Shown piece by piece: positions 41,950-52,510 of a DNA stretch of 64,000 nt. Position 1 is the first letter of the stretch; each line of letters begins with the position of its first letter. The stretch is from Amphiura filiformis (Eukaryota; Echinodermata; Ophiuroidea; Amphilepidida; Amphiuridae): contig NC_092646.1 of assembly GCF_039555335.1 (NCBI RefSeq), positions 35,794,195 to 35,858,194 of the forward strand. Direction: 5' to 3'. The notes below the pieces were generated by a model. It had not been told where the DNA came from. It saw nothing but the letters and a program-made list of their open reading frames with translations, and ran no database searches. A program made the position numbers and the translations under genes.

Positions 41950-41970
41950 TAGGGTTAGGGTTAGGGTTAA
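41950..41970 (+). repeat. Short interstitial telomere-type run (TTAGGG, copy A)
   Basis: Gtagggttagggttagggtt: three units of the metazoan telomere hexamer. The copy B counterpart is at about 59599-59619. It is too short to imply a former chromosome end. Confidence 0.7.
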
Positions 41971-42407
41971 CCGCCAATATTAAAAGTACATGACCTAAAA
42001 TTACAGCTATAGGTTAGATATTCAGAAATTTGGTACTTAGGTAAAATAGTGAGTGAGGGCAAGGCATAGCTAGCCAGCTCCCGTGTTAATTGAATGGAGA
42101 TTTGACCGAAAATTTTGGTAAACGGACCGCTCACTTCTGAAGAATGCCACACGAAAACGGTACAAGCTACATTTAAAGTACTCTCTGTTCGATCATCATG
42201 ATGAGTTTTTTATATTTATTATGCCGAAATGGGGTACTGAAGGTGATTGACAAAGGGTCGTACTTCGCTGATGAGTAAGTGACAGTGAACATGAAAATCA
42301 GCGCCCATAACCCAAGTTAGTAGCTAGTTAGCGGAGGCCGTCGCGGGACTGATTATTGATTATTGAAGTGCCTTATTTTATAGATATACATACGATTTAG
42401 GGCAAGG

Positions 42408-42443
<36 letters not shown>
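42408..42443 (+). repeat. (atc)n microsatellite (copy A)
   Basis: About 11 units of tcatca. The copy B counterpart is at about 60057-60092, of similar length. Confidence 0.9.
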
Positions 42444-42521
42444 CTTTCTACATTTTTCTAAACAACATACTGTTTTAATAAGATTTTTTCTTAAAATGCA
42501 TGTAACTATAATTATTGTTTA

Positions 42522-42765
42522 GAGCGTGATGAAATAAAACATCACGATTTTCATCACAAAACAAATATAATGCATAAGAAATCGTTCGTTTTAGAGCGTG
42601 ATGATGAAATAAAACATCACGGTTTTCATCACGAAACAAAGTAATACATAAGAAATCAATTTTTCGTGAGTGATGAAATAAAACATCACGATTTTCATCA
42701 CGAAACAAAGTAATACATAAGAAATCGTTTGTTTTAGAGCGTGATGAAATGAAAATTGAAAGTGT
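42522..42765. repeat. ~72-bp tandem array with internal hairpins (copy A)
   Basis: Three and a half units of gagcgtgatgaaataaaac, 'atcacgattttcatcac' and 'cataagaaatcgttt'. Each has a 'gtgatgaaat' / 'atttcatcac'-type hairpin. The counterpart is at about 60173-60405. Confidence 0.85.
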
Positions 42766-42964
42766 TATACAACTCCGGATACATCTTAAAAAACAAATTT
42801 CCATCTCATGATTGAATAGGAAGTTTGGTCAAACAGAGTATAAGGCATGATATTGATAATAAATACATAGTCTTAGGAAGCAAAAACATTGTTTAAAATT
42901 TCAACCATTTACTAGAAACATTTTACCTTCATTTGTAAATATTTATAAAAACGAAATATTTGGA

Positions 42965-43330
42965 GCAAACATCGTTTTCAAAATATTTTTTCAACTCCAA
43001 AATAACATTATGTTTAGAATGATTTGTACAAAGTTTTCAAAATGTTTTTGGAATGTTATAAGAACGTAAAACATTTTAATAACATTTCAATGTCGCATTA
43101 TATAAAGGTCGTGAAAACATTTTTAAAACGTGATTGTAAATACTTGGACAAACATTTTTTTTCAAACTATTTTTTCAACTCCAAAATAACATTCTGTTTA
43201 GAATGATTTGTACCAAGTTTTCAAAAATGTGTTTGGAATGTTATAAAAACGTAAAACAATTTAATAACATTTAAATGTCGCGTTATATAAAGGTCGTGAA
43301 AACATTTTAAAAACGTGATTGTAAATAGTT
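42965..43330. repeat. ~183-bp tandem duplication (copy A)
   Basis: Two units of 'ttttcaactccaaaataaca', 'ggaatgttataa.aacgtaaa' and 'aatgtcgc.ttatataaagg'. The counterpart is at about 60615-60985. Related to the AT-rich repeat at 30640-30870. Confidence 0.8.
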
Positions 43331-43333
43331 GGA

Positions 43334-43477
43334 ATGCAAACAAGGGAAGAGGCCTACGCATCATACACTGGAACATAGAAACATTCAAACATTACAAACT
43401 GGCGCACGAGATCAAATTAATGTTGCTTAATCGTATTCTTAATATATCAATATACAGGGGAAAGAAGAATTACGCAT
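43334..43477. repeat. 144-bp module, also at 47187 and 60988
   Basis: Starts atgcaaacaagggaagaggc and ends aagaattacgcat. It recurs at 47187-47330 outside the large repeat, and at 60988-61130 in copy B. The flanks differ sharply between 43.3 kb and 47.2 kb, which defines the edges. Confidence 0.85.
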
Positions 43478-43536
43478 CGCACACTAGCACAATTAAACAT
43501 GAATTTACAAATGGAAACATTACACGCATAGGCAGA

Positions 43537-43960
43537 CTACCAAAAAAACGTTGACAACGTAAAGAAAGCAGCAAGTTTAAAAAGCCCCCACCTCGGCTCA
43601 CTTTTTGAAACTTGGTCCCATTTTGAATATCAACAGCAATAGCATCATTGCCATTAACATGCCTACTTGTTATTCGTTTAATTCAATCATTGATCATGAA
43701 ATTAATAATTATTATAAAACAAAACATATATAGGATATTGGCCAAGAACAACCTTTCTGATCGTTCCAGAATGCTGAAAACTTAATATCGCATCGGCAAA
43801 TTAAAGATACATAACACTTCTGCAAATGTTTTAAGTTGATAATTATGACAAAGTTTAAATCAGTATCTTTTTACAAATGGGACCAAGTTTCAAAAAGTGA
43901 GCCGAGGTGGGGCTTTTTAAACTTGCTGCTTTCTTTTACGTTGTCAACGTTTTTTGGTAG
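43537..43960. mobile_element. 424-bp fold-back, 'ctaccaaaaaaacgttgac' ends (copy A)
   Basis: The left arm ctaccaaaaaaacgttgaca, 'aagtttaaaaagcccccacc', 'ctcactttttgaaacttggt' is mirrored by the right arm ending cgttttttggtag. Arms are about 85-90 bp, loop about 245 bp. The copy B counterpart is at about 61184-61617. Confidence 0.85.
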
Positions 43961-44124
43961 ATTTGCTTTCTTTTTATGAATGAAGCCGAGTAGCTCAAAG
44001 CATGAAAAGTCATCCGGTTACGAAGTACTCCATATGACGAATAAAGCGAAAAATAGAAGTTTGAATAATATTATCCTTGATTTATGATAATAAAAAATAC
44101 GAGTATATGTAGCTATACCTATAA

Positions 44125-45425
44125 CTAAAATGTAAGTGGTTCTTTGTAGCCCTGGGGCAATCTAGTTGGATATCCAAATGTCGCGTTTGTGGTTCTTTGT
44201 AGCCCTGCAGGCAATCTAGTTGGATATCTCTATTGAGCGGCGGTTGTTGGCGGTCTTTCGCGGTTCGTGGTATTACTTTATTCTTCAAACCCTGTCCTCT
44301 ATCGTGGCTGATTTATTGTTTAAGCTTGTTGGATATCCATATTTCGCGGTGTGTGGTTCTTTGTAGCTCTGCGGGGCAATCTAGTTGGATTTCTAAATTT
44401 CGCCCTTTGTGGTTTTTTGTAGCCCTGCAGGCAATCTAGTTGAATATCTCTATTGAGGTGGTTGTTGGAGGTCTTTCGCGGTTTGTGGTTATAATGTTCC
44501 TTATCCTTCAAGCCTTGCCCTTTATCGAGGGCTAATTTATAGTTAAAACTTGTTGGACATCCATATTTCGCGGTGTGGGGTTCTTTATAGCCCTGCAATG
44601 GGCAATCTAGTTGGATATTTCTATTGAGCGGCAGTTGTTGGCGGGTTTTCGCGGTTTGTGGTTTTAATTGGTAGGATATCCATATTTCAAGATTTGTGGT
44701 TCCTGATTCCTGCGGGGCAATCTAGCTGAATATCCAAATTTCGCGGGTTGTGGTTCTTTGTAGCCCTGCGGGGCAATCTAGTTGGATATCCCTATTGAGC
44801 GGTGGTTGTCGGCGGTCTTTTGAGATTTAATTTTCCCTTTAATTTCGGGCCGCCCTCCTCTACATCCCGAGGATGCTTTTCAAAATTGTAATTATACGGT
44901 GTCAAAAATTACTATTACTTGGTATGGTAATTTATCTTACTATGTTGACTTATATTGTTTGTTAAGGCAACTTTCGCGGTTCGTGGTTATAATTTCCCTA
45001 ATCCTTCAAGCTTTGCCCTCTATCGAGGGCTAATTTAGGCCTATAGTTAAAACTTGTTGGACATCCCAATTTCGCGGTTTATGGTTCTTTATAGCCCTGC
45101 GGGGCAATCTAGTTGGATATCCAAATTTCACGGTTTGTGGTTCTTTGTAGCCCTCTTGGTAATATAGTTGAATATTTCTATTAAGCGGCAGTTGTTGGCG
45201 GTTTTCAGCGGTTTGTGGTTTTAATTTGTAGGATATCCATATTTCAAGATTTGTGGTTCCTGAGTCCTGCGGGCAATCTAGCTGGATATCCAAATTTAGC
45301 GGTTTGTGGTTCTTTGTAGCCCTAAAGCAATCTAGTTGGATATCCCTATTGGCGGCGGTTGTCGGCGGTCTTTTGAGATTTAATTTTCCCTTTTATTTCG
45401 GGCCGCACCCTCCTCTACATCCCGA
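44125..45425. repeat. Higher-order array, 'gcaatctagttggatatcc' (copy A)
   Basis: The module 'ttcgcggtttgtggttcttt', 'gtagccctgc', 'ggcaatctagttggatatcc' of about 60 bp alternates with 'attgagcggcggttgttggc' segments. Blocks of several modules are themselves repeated: 44125-44900 and 44970-45440 share the order and both end in 'cctctacatcccgaggatgc'. Overlapping frames on both strands arise from repeat periodicity. Confidence 0.85.
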
Positions 45426-45469
45426 GGATGCTTTTCAATAATTTAAATTCTACGGTGTCAAAAATTACT

Positions 45470-45790
45470 ATTCCTTGGTATGATAATTTAATCTTACCAT
45501 GTTGACTTATATTGTTTGTTAAGTCAACTGGACGTGACAAAATATCCTGCTATGTAGACATTAATTTGTTGCTAAATTGACAGCTATTGACTTGGCATAA
45601 TAATTTATTTCGCGAAGCGATATCCATTTTTGGTATGTCGACTTAGCATGACAATTTATCTTGCCATGTTGATTTGTTTGTTCAGTTGTCTTGGCGAGAT
45701 ATTTTATATCGTCATGTTGACATAATGCTGATAATAAGGCGACATGGCAAGATAATTATCTTGTCAAGTTGTGTCACATAGACGCTTCCG
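45470..45790. repeat. 'cttgccatgttgac' short-repeat block (copy A)
   Basis: Irregular 40-50-bp units built from 'atcttaccatgttgactta', 'cttggcataataattta' and 'atcttgtcaagttg', in both orientations. The counterpart is at about 63130-63440. Confidence 0.6.
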
Positions 45791-46329
45791 TACTATATAT
45801 GCTTGATAAATGTTATTTGGATATTTTTTTTCCTGCTGGCCTTCCATACTAGCGGAACAATTTTCCACACCTACAGAGTGTTTGTAATCAACCTACCGGG
45901 ACGGTATGACAATTGTCATGTTCTACGATAGCTGAAGATGACAGAGAGTCAGGTCTCTGAATCGATTCAACAACCATTCATACATATCACAATCATGTTT
46001 TATTGTCCTATTATCATGCGAATTTGCCCGTGGTAGGACAAAATATATTTAAATTAGAATAACAATGAGTAACGTAGTATTGCATACCCTATAATACCTG
46101 ATCTAGTTTCTTGGTTATTCAGATTTCTTTTGATCCTTGATGGTGTTGTATCTCATTATGCTGTGTTTTTAAATAGGCCCTTAACACAATAAACAATTTC
46201 CATGAGAATCAAACAACTTGCTTAAATAAAAAAATAATATCACAATAGCACTGGATGTTTAAAATTATGTTATCCTTGATTAATGACAATAAATTGTTTA
46301 ATAAAACATTGAAGAAAAAAAATCAGTTG

Positions 46330-46400
46330 GTCACGGGTTTGAACTCGGGATAGCGTATCTGGAGTCAAGCGCCCTAACCATGAGACCACGGGCCTCTGCT
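46330..46400 (-). other. tRNA-like pseudogene fragment
   Basis: The minus strand reads ggcccgtggtctcatggtta, 'ctccaga' in an anticodon-loop position and 'gagttcaaaccc' as a B-box. The T-stem has a mismatch, and acceptor pairing is poor. It lies at the extreme right of copy A; copy B ends in the same feature at 64000. Confidence 0.4.
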
Positions 46401-46978
46401 ATAAATTACTGTGTCGAAATACAGCATTTATTATATAAATGGATGCGTCGTCCGATATGAACAAAAGAATGGTGAAAAACTTGATTTTTTTTTTATTTTT
46501 TCTCAGAAATAGTCTGTAGGGTATCCAGGAAACTGCTAGGGTATATTTGGAAGTGAATCTGAAAAAGTAGTGTGAAGGTGATAACCAGGTAGACCTGTAG
46601 CAGTGTCCAAAATTCTGGATCAGTATGATTTGCAACTAATTTTCGCTATGAAATACCGCGTGAAATGGAAGCAAAAACATTTGTTTATTACGAACAATGA
46701 TTGACTGTAGGATTGGTGGCCCTTTTGGAATTAATGAGTTGTCACGATATTACACCTGGGACTGTAAATAACATTTAGCATGGTTTTAGATACATTTTGT
46801 ACCCAAAAAAAAATAACATCGAACAATAGAAGTCAAGTGTTTTAATGTTAGGTGTAAATATAGTCTCATGGGAGCATCTGTTATTAGTCTTCTTTATCAG
46901 TCTTTTTTTTTTAAAAACTTGCTGGTCACGGCTACCGCGTGACTCTAATATACCAGAGTAAAAACTCCGGACATACCT

Positions 46979-47050
46979 GCCTGTGCGGGGACTCGAACCC
47001 CAGACCTCTCGCTTGTCGGGCGAGCGCTCTTACCACTGAGCTACACAGAC
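46979..47050 (-). tRNA. tRNA-like sequence, anticodon GAC (Val), 72 nt, C33
   Basis: All stems pair: acceptor GTCTGTG/CACAGGC (one T-G), D-stem GCTC/GAGC, anticodon stem CTCGC/GCGAG, T-stem TGGGG/CCCCG with loop TTCGAGT. The anticodon loop CCGACAA gives GAC. Position 33 is C instead of the near-universal T, and CCA is not encoded. The downstream sequence has a hairpin (actctggtatattagagt). It is either a functional gene with an odd loop or the head of a recent SINE. The C33 favours the latter. Confidence 0.6.
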
Positions 47051-47186
47051 TGTCCCTGATAAACAGGACTCAAGTCTGGTACTTATGGATATGAGCAGTC
47101 ATGCGCGGGGTAAACAGTACAAACAACACATTACATACCAGTGTACGAGATCAATTAATGATGCTTACCCACCGCCTAATATAATC

Positions 47187-47330
47187 ATGCAAACAAGGGA
47201 AGAGGCTCTACGCATCATACACTGGAACATAGAAACATTCAAACATTACAAACTAGCGCACGAGATCAAATTAATGATGCTGAATCGTATTCTTAATATA
47301 TCAATATACAGGGAAAGAAGAATTACGCAT
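47187..47330. repeat. 144-bp module, third location
   Basis: Near-identical to 43334-43477. The preceding 'acgagatcaattaatgatgct' (about 47145) is itself a partial second copy of the module's interior. The translation includes IIHWNIETFKHYK, resembling the start of LINE endonuclease domains, but nothing downstream supports it. Confidence 0.8.
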
Positions 47331-47819
47331 GGGCATGAAACTTGGTGGGTACAGTCAACATTGCTAGGAAACTGTCTATACATACAAAAACTTCCAACAC
47401 ACGGCTCGGGTTGTTTTGGTAAAGCAATACCAACACCTGTTGTGAACTCGACACCACGAGGGGATATCCCATATCCCAACCCGTGCTCTGGGCATCTTAT
47501 AAAACATAAACATTACACAGCTGTGCGGCCTATTACATTTCCATATTATTTCCTTCTTTAATCACCCCACACTCCCCATCCACCATCCAGGCTTCGCCCA
47601 TACAGGGTTCTGAAAAGAAACTCACATCTAAACACAACCACTACCATACCATCACCCAACAACCTTACACACCAACCGCGTATGCGAAAACCGCAGCAAC
47701 CCGAGAACCGCTCTTTTGTTATTACTATCAATAAACCATCAAGAATTTAACAATAATTGTGTATATCTCTGTCTTTGAGTCACATTTGTATACCATATCC
47801 AACTTGGACCTCGGGGACA

Positions 47820-48195
47820 GGGGGGCACTCAACTTTGGAAGTGACGGGTATGTGCCTACCGAGTCGCTGCAGTAGGGGCCTATCGGGTACAAAGCGTTAT
47901 TTTTAAAACTAAGGGGTCATTGGGTACAAACAAAATAAAAAAGGGGTCATCGAGTATAAGATTGAAAGAAAGGGTCATCGGGTAGAAAATTGTGAAAAAA
48001 TGTAGCAAAATTTTGAAACTTTCGGCATAATTTGGAAAAAATGAAGCAAAATTGGACAGTTTCGCATTTTTAGTTGCATTTTGATGATGCTATTATAGAA
48101 AAAATGGGGTTATGGGTAGCCGCAACCAAAGAAAGGGGTTCATTGGGTAGCCGCAACTAAAAAAAAAAAGGGGGGGTCATCGGGTATGGATTGTA
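47820..48195. repeat. 'ggggtcatcgggtacaaa' microrepeat block (inverted orientation)
   Basis: It begins ggggcactcaactttggaag and runs through units of 'aaggggtcattgggta' at 30-60-bp spacing. It is the reverse-oriented member of the family seen at 37555-37770. Confidence 0.65.
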
Positions 48196-48539
48196 AAGAC
48201 CATTTTATCACGTTAAAATTGGGACAATTTTCCCGCGAATTTATGGCTTTGGAATAAACTGAATTCTAAAAATAATAGAATCCAAATTATATGAGTTTGG
48301 TCTTGTTGCGATGCATTGCACTATTACACATGTTCTTATACCAACAAACAGCAAAATAGATAAAAATTAATGAGACTGATTGAGACTCTTTTTATGGTTT
48401 TACAACTAAACTAAAAATTTGATACGATTGATTCTAAATATATTACAAAAATAAGGTCTCTCGTCCCAACGCATGAGTCGGGCTTTCTTGTTAGAGCGAG
48501 GCATTCCCTCATACATTATGTTTAGTCGTGCATTGTGTT

Positions 48540-48890
48540 TAAGTAAGGAACACTGCGAGTTCTCAACTATGAGGTCTATACCTACACGCAAGTGTGTCCA
48601 TTAATTACGGAACACTGCGAATTCTCAACTATGTCCACGCCGATTGCGGCGAGGTCAAAACCTACACGCAAGTGTGTCTATGTCCTGTTAAGAAGCATGC
48701 TGTTTTCAAAGCCCCATATCGAATTCAGAACTACGTCTACGCCGACTGCGCCAACATAAAACCAAGACCTATAAGCCCTCTATCGAATTACGTCCACGCC
48801 GACTGCGCCAACATAAAACCAAGACCTATAAGCCCTCTATCAAATTCAGAACTACGTCTGCGCCGACTGCGCCAACATAAAACCAAGAAT
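48540..48890. repeat. Reverse-oriented relative of the GGCGCAG array
   Basis: Three tandem ~68-bp units of 'tacgtc.acgccgactgcgcc', 'aacataaaaccaagacctat' are the reverse complement of the conserved segment in the array at 38034-39095. The spacer seen there is missing, so the unit is shortened. Confidence 0.75.
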
Positions 48891-49019
48891 TGCGTGCATA
48901 TCCTATTTGGACATGGACGCACTTGGTTAATGGCCCATGGTGCGGAACCTTGGACTACTCAAATAATGAGTTTTCAACTGCGTCTCGCCGAATAATCCCG
49001 GCGAATAATACCTTATGGC

Positions 49020-49370
49020 TAAATCGCCCTCTCTGTGTACAAGTGTGTTCGGTTATTTGTCTAATTACCAGAATACGTCTTAAAAGAGCGTGACTGTAGG
49101 GGATTATTTGTCCAGCTACTAGATAGATGGCGCCGTTGAAGACACTGCGTCTCACGCCGACCAACACCGTCGGGCTGTTTTCAATCAACACGCCCTCTCT
49201 GTCTGAAATTATTTGTCCAAATACCAGAATCCAAAAAGCCATGTCGTGACTGTAGGGGGATAATTTGTCCAACTACTAGATAGATGGCGCTTCGTTGAAG
49301 ACATTTGTCCAAGTCCCAAAATGTAAAAGAAATTATGATGTGACTATAGGGGGATTATTTGTCAAAATAC
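49020..49370. repeat. 'gggattatttgtcc' tandem units
   Basis: Three units containing 'gtgactgtagggggat', 'aatttgtccaactactagat' and 'agatggcg', about 150 then 90 bp apart. Non-coding. Confidence 0.6.
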
Positions 49371-49469
49371 AAGAAAATATCAAATTGAGGGGGCTATTCC
49401 CTTCGAAGCAGCTCGGGGCTGTGCCCATGGTGTGGTGGGTATTGTGTAGTTATGCCACTTAATGATACT

Positions 49470-49860
49470 CTTTTGGCAATCCTGTACTCAATGACTCCCA
49501 TTTTACTTTTGTTACCCCAATGACCATCCCAGGCATGAGACTGCACTTTCCTAAAAAAAACTGAAAAAACAGAAAATGCGTGTGAAATTGGGCAAAAAGT
49601 ATCAAAAACAGGCTGCAATTAAATAAAGTTGCGGAAATTTTGACTTTAAAAAAAACTGAATTCAGTTTAAAAACTGAAAATTCTCATGCCTGCCATCCTT
49701 TTTCAAAGTTTCATACCGAATGACCCCATTTTTATTCAGGTTGTGTACTGAATGACCCCATATTTTTGTAATTGTACATTTGACCTGAATGCCCCCTACT
49801 TTTAACATGGCCGAGGCACACCCCTGCCATTTCAGATAGGGAGTGCCCCCCCCCCCGGGC
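49470..49860. repeat. 'aatgacccc' microrepeat block with G/C-tract end
   Basis: Scattered 'actgaatgaccccatttt' units, ending 'ggagtgcccccccccccc'. Same family as 25136-25480. A (ta)n-like run follows at 49880-49905. Confidence 0.6.
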
Positions 49861-49905
49861 CTGATACATACACATATTGTATATATATAATATAATATAA
49901 TATAT

Positions 49906-50890
49906 GCATGCTGGCCTAGATAGCTTTGATAAACAAAGCAAGAAATGGAAGAAAATAGCTAGGAAAAAGAGTAAAGAGAGAAGGCCACTCCCAAACACAA
50001 TTGTACAATTTTACTCTTAGCCCTTACTTAACACGCACTTGAGGAACTCGCGTCGATCTGAATTTTTGTCTTTTTTTAATTTTTTTTTATCTCCAAGCCC
50101 AAAAGTAATATGCTATTTACGAACTTAAAAATCAAAACGAGAAAGATTTAAAAAAAATTTTCGCAAAGGAAAATTTTCGGAAAACGCATGTGAATTTTTC
50201 ATTCTCCATTGAAATGTGTACAAAAGTGAAAAGTTGAAGCCCAAAATTGGCACTTTCCTTAATTTTCAGTGCTTTGAAATTATTCATGGGAGTAAAAATA
50301 TGGCCAATTTGAACATATTATTTTTTCACCCCCCATGAAAAACCCACCCACCATGCCCCCCCCATCATTTGGGCAATTTTCAATTTTGCTCTTTGAAGAG
50401 CTTTTGTTCATCTTCTTTTCTTTCTCGTTTCTAGTCTTTTCCGTCCGATAGCAAAAACCCAAAAACAACAACGGTTGGTTTAGATTGTGGGTGAGGTGGT
50501 AGTAGGGAGTAGTGTTGTTGAGATTGTTGCTGGTTGTGGTAAAACGTATTGATTGTGATATATATAAATAATTTTATTGTGCTTCAGAAGTTCAGTGTGT
50601 CCTTACAAGGCAGTAAGTGGGGTTCTGCCATGCGCGTATTTGGGGGGGTCAAAGCCAGGGTCGTCGCTAGGGGGGGGGTATGGGGGGTGTGACACCCCCC
50701 TATACACAATTTTGTCGGCAAAATTTGACTGCTGTCGGCAAAACCATGTGACTGTCGGCAAATGTAGTCAAAGGTATGTGTGATTGTCGGCAAATTGTGA
50801 GAGGTACATAACAGATTAATGTGTTACGTAATTTGTTGTTGTAACGTAATAGACCTACTGTGAATGGTATAGTAGTTACTAGTTAAAAAA
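49906..50890. other. Non-coding stretch with 'gtcggcaaa' iterations
   Basis: No gene recognised. At 50713-50792 the word tgtcggcaaa occurs four times at about 15-35-bp spacing after a G-run and 'gacacccccc'. These look like ends of a dispersed element. Confidence 0.4.
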
Positions 50891-51082
50891 AAAATTGACA
50901 ATTTTTTTGACTCTTACCCTCTTTTATACTCTTTCGGGCGGTAGCGCCTATAAATCCATTTTTTTTTTTTTTTTTTTTCTCTTCACTTTTTCAACGACCG
51001 TAAAAAAACATTGGGGCAACCTTTTCGGACTGTTGAAGAAGTGCCGGCAAAATTGGATTTTCTTCAGCCCTGTTGCATCAGA

Positions 51083-51290
51083 TTCTTGGAATTGTCAGAA
51101 TTCCGGAATTTCGACAGTTCAGGTTTCTGACGCAGCCTGTCAAATACTTGGAATTGTCGAATTCTAGAATTACGACAGCGCCCTCTGTCGTAATTCTGGA
51201 ATTTCGACAATTCCAAGTTTTTGACAGGCTGCGTCAGAAACTTGGAACTGTCGGAATTCTGGAATTTCGACAGAGGGCGCTGTCAAAATC
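51083..51290. mobile_element. ~205-bp near-perfect palindrome
   Basis: 'cagaattccggaatttcgac' pairs with gtcggaattctggaatttcgacag on the other arm, 'tttctgacgcagcctgtcaa' pairs with 'ttgacaggctgcgtcagaaa', and the centre is 'gacagcgccctctgtc' near 51178-51188. The arms themselves repeat the hairpin 'gaattc.ggaatttcgac'. Essentially loopless. Confidence 0.85.
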
Positions 51291-51639
51291 TTGGAATGGT
51301 CTTGAGCCACACACAGTACATAGTGGTGTGTTGGAGACTGATTCTGAACTTAAGACTAACGTGAAGTATTTCTCTACCGTAGCATGTTAGACTTGCCTTA
51401 ACTTTGCTTTGCTTGTGGGCAAGCACAGCGCTTGAGTAGCACTAGCAAACACTTGGCACCCGCAAAGTGGAACAAACAACTGTGTGCGTAGCCACAAACA
51501 CTTGCGCAAAAACGTGTGCGTACCCATAAACAGGTACGTATGCATTATTCAGGGGTGTGAGAGTTCAGATTAAAATCTGAATTAAATTATAGGAGGTTTC
51601 CAAATTTCAGAATTTTGAGGCTCTTTTATTTGTGGTCAC

Positions 51640-51775
51640 TCACACCCTGATTATTGCTTTAATCTTCCACACAAGGAGTGTGAATTCCGGGTGTGAATTT
51701 CAAATAGGGTTACCTGAATTGGTGACCTATGTCTTCCATAGAGGTGTATGGATTTCAACTGGAATACTAGCCCAA
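51640..51775. mobile_element. Degraded 'ggctattcca' MITE remnant
   Basis: 'aatcttccacacaaggagtg', 'gaatttcaaatagggtt' and 'atttcaactggaatactagc' are recognisable modules of the family. The left TIR is not found. Confidence 0.5.
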
Positions 51776-52107
51776 TATTACAAGTATCACAGTATTGTCT
51801 TGAATTATTTCATTTTACAGAATATGAACTTGCACGTCTGGAAGAAACTGGTCTACAGCAACAAACAAATACCAGAGACGGATGGCCTGGAAAAATTGTG
51901 CCCCCCCCCCCAGCATCATCTACTTGAAAGTAGCTCCTGGCAATTGGATTTCGTACCAGAGTGGAAGTCACCTATGACATAGTTGCCCAAGATCAAGTCA
52001 ACCCACCAGGCTAAGTTTGATCTACAATTGGAAATCAGTATAAAGATTATGGTTCTCTTTCCTAAACATTAAACTTTGTTTTGAATGGGAACGAGCACTG
52101 CTAAAAA

Positions 52108-52330
52108 AGACTTGTAACAAGTCGAGTCATTCGAGTTGAGTTGGATTCGACTCGACATTTTAGGACTCCAGACACGACTCGAGTCTGAAAATAACCCAAT
52201 GACTTGAACTCAAGCTTTAGGACTTGAGTCTCGAATCCAAATGACTTGCCTCGAGACTTCAATGATTTCACTTGAGACTCTGGTGACTCGGACTTGACTC
52301 TAAGACCATTTGACCCGACTCAGGGGTGGA
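52108..52330. repeat. 'gacttgactcgagtct' low-complexity array
   Basis: Permutations of gactcgag, gacttgag and gactccag fill 220 bp with no fixed period. Non-coding simple-repeat-like block. Confidence 0.75.
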
Positions 52331-52510
52331 TTCAGGAATTTTCAAAAGAGGAGAGCCATGTCAAGTGCCGATCTGTAAAAATACATAAAGTCAGGCGCCG
52401 CTCTGCAAAATTATAGGGGCAGTGGGCACGCACCGGTGCCCCCTCTAAATCCGCCCCTGACCCAAGTTGTATTCAGTGGCTCTAATTCAGCTCCATTTCA
52501 TAATGTAACA

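Larger units (their letters stand above)
37870..46340. repeat. Large direct repeat, copy A (~8.47 kb)
   Basis: From gggagtaactacagaatacc at 37870 to the neighbourhood of 46340, this block is repeated at 55505-64000 in the same orientation. The offset grows from 17635 (left edge) through 17651 and 17655 to 17661 (near 46060), so differences are mainly small indels plus scattered substitutions. It contains the tandem arrays and fold-back listed separately. No gene recognised within it. Confidence 0.95.

Noticed and set aside
41950..41970. Telomere repeat as evidence of a chromosome end or fusion
   Set aside because: Only three TTAGGG units, duplicated with the surrounding block. Too short to interpret.
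44320..45293. Repeating peptide frames (DIQLDCLQGYK...) on the minus strand
   Set aside because: They arise from the 60-bp module periodicity, and small indels between the two large copies shift the frame. Recorded as an array, not a gene.
47085..47561. 158-residue frame resembling the start of a LINE endonuclease (IIHWNIETFKHYK)
   Set aside because: Only the first ~25 residues resemble such domains. No catalytic motifs follow, and the other copies of this DNA change sequence right after the module.
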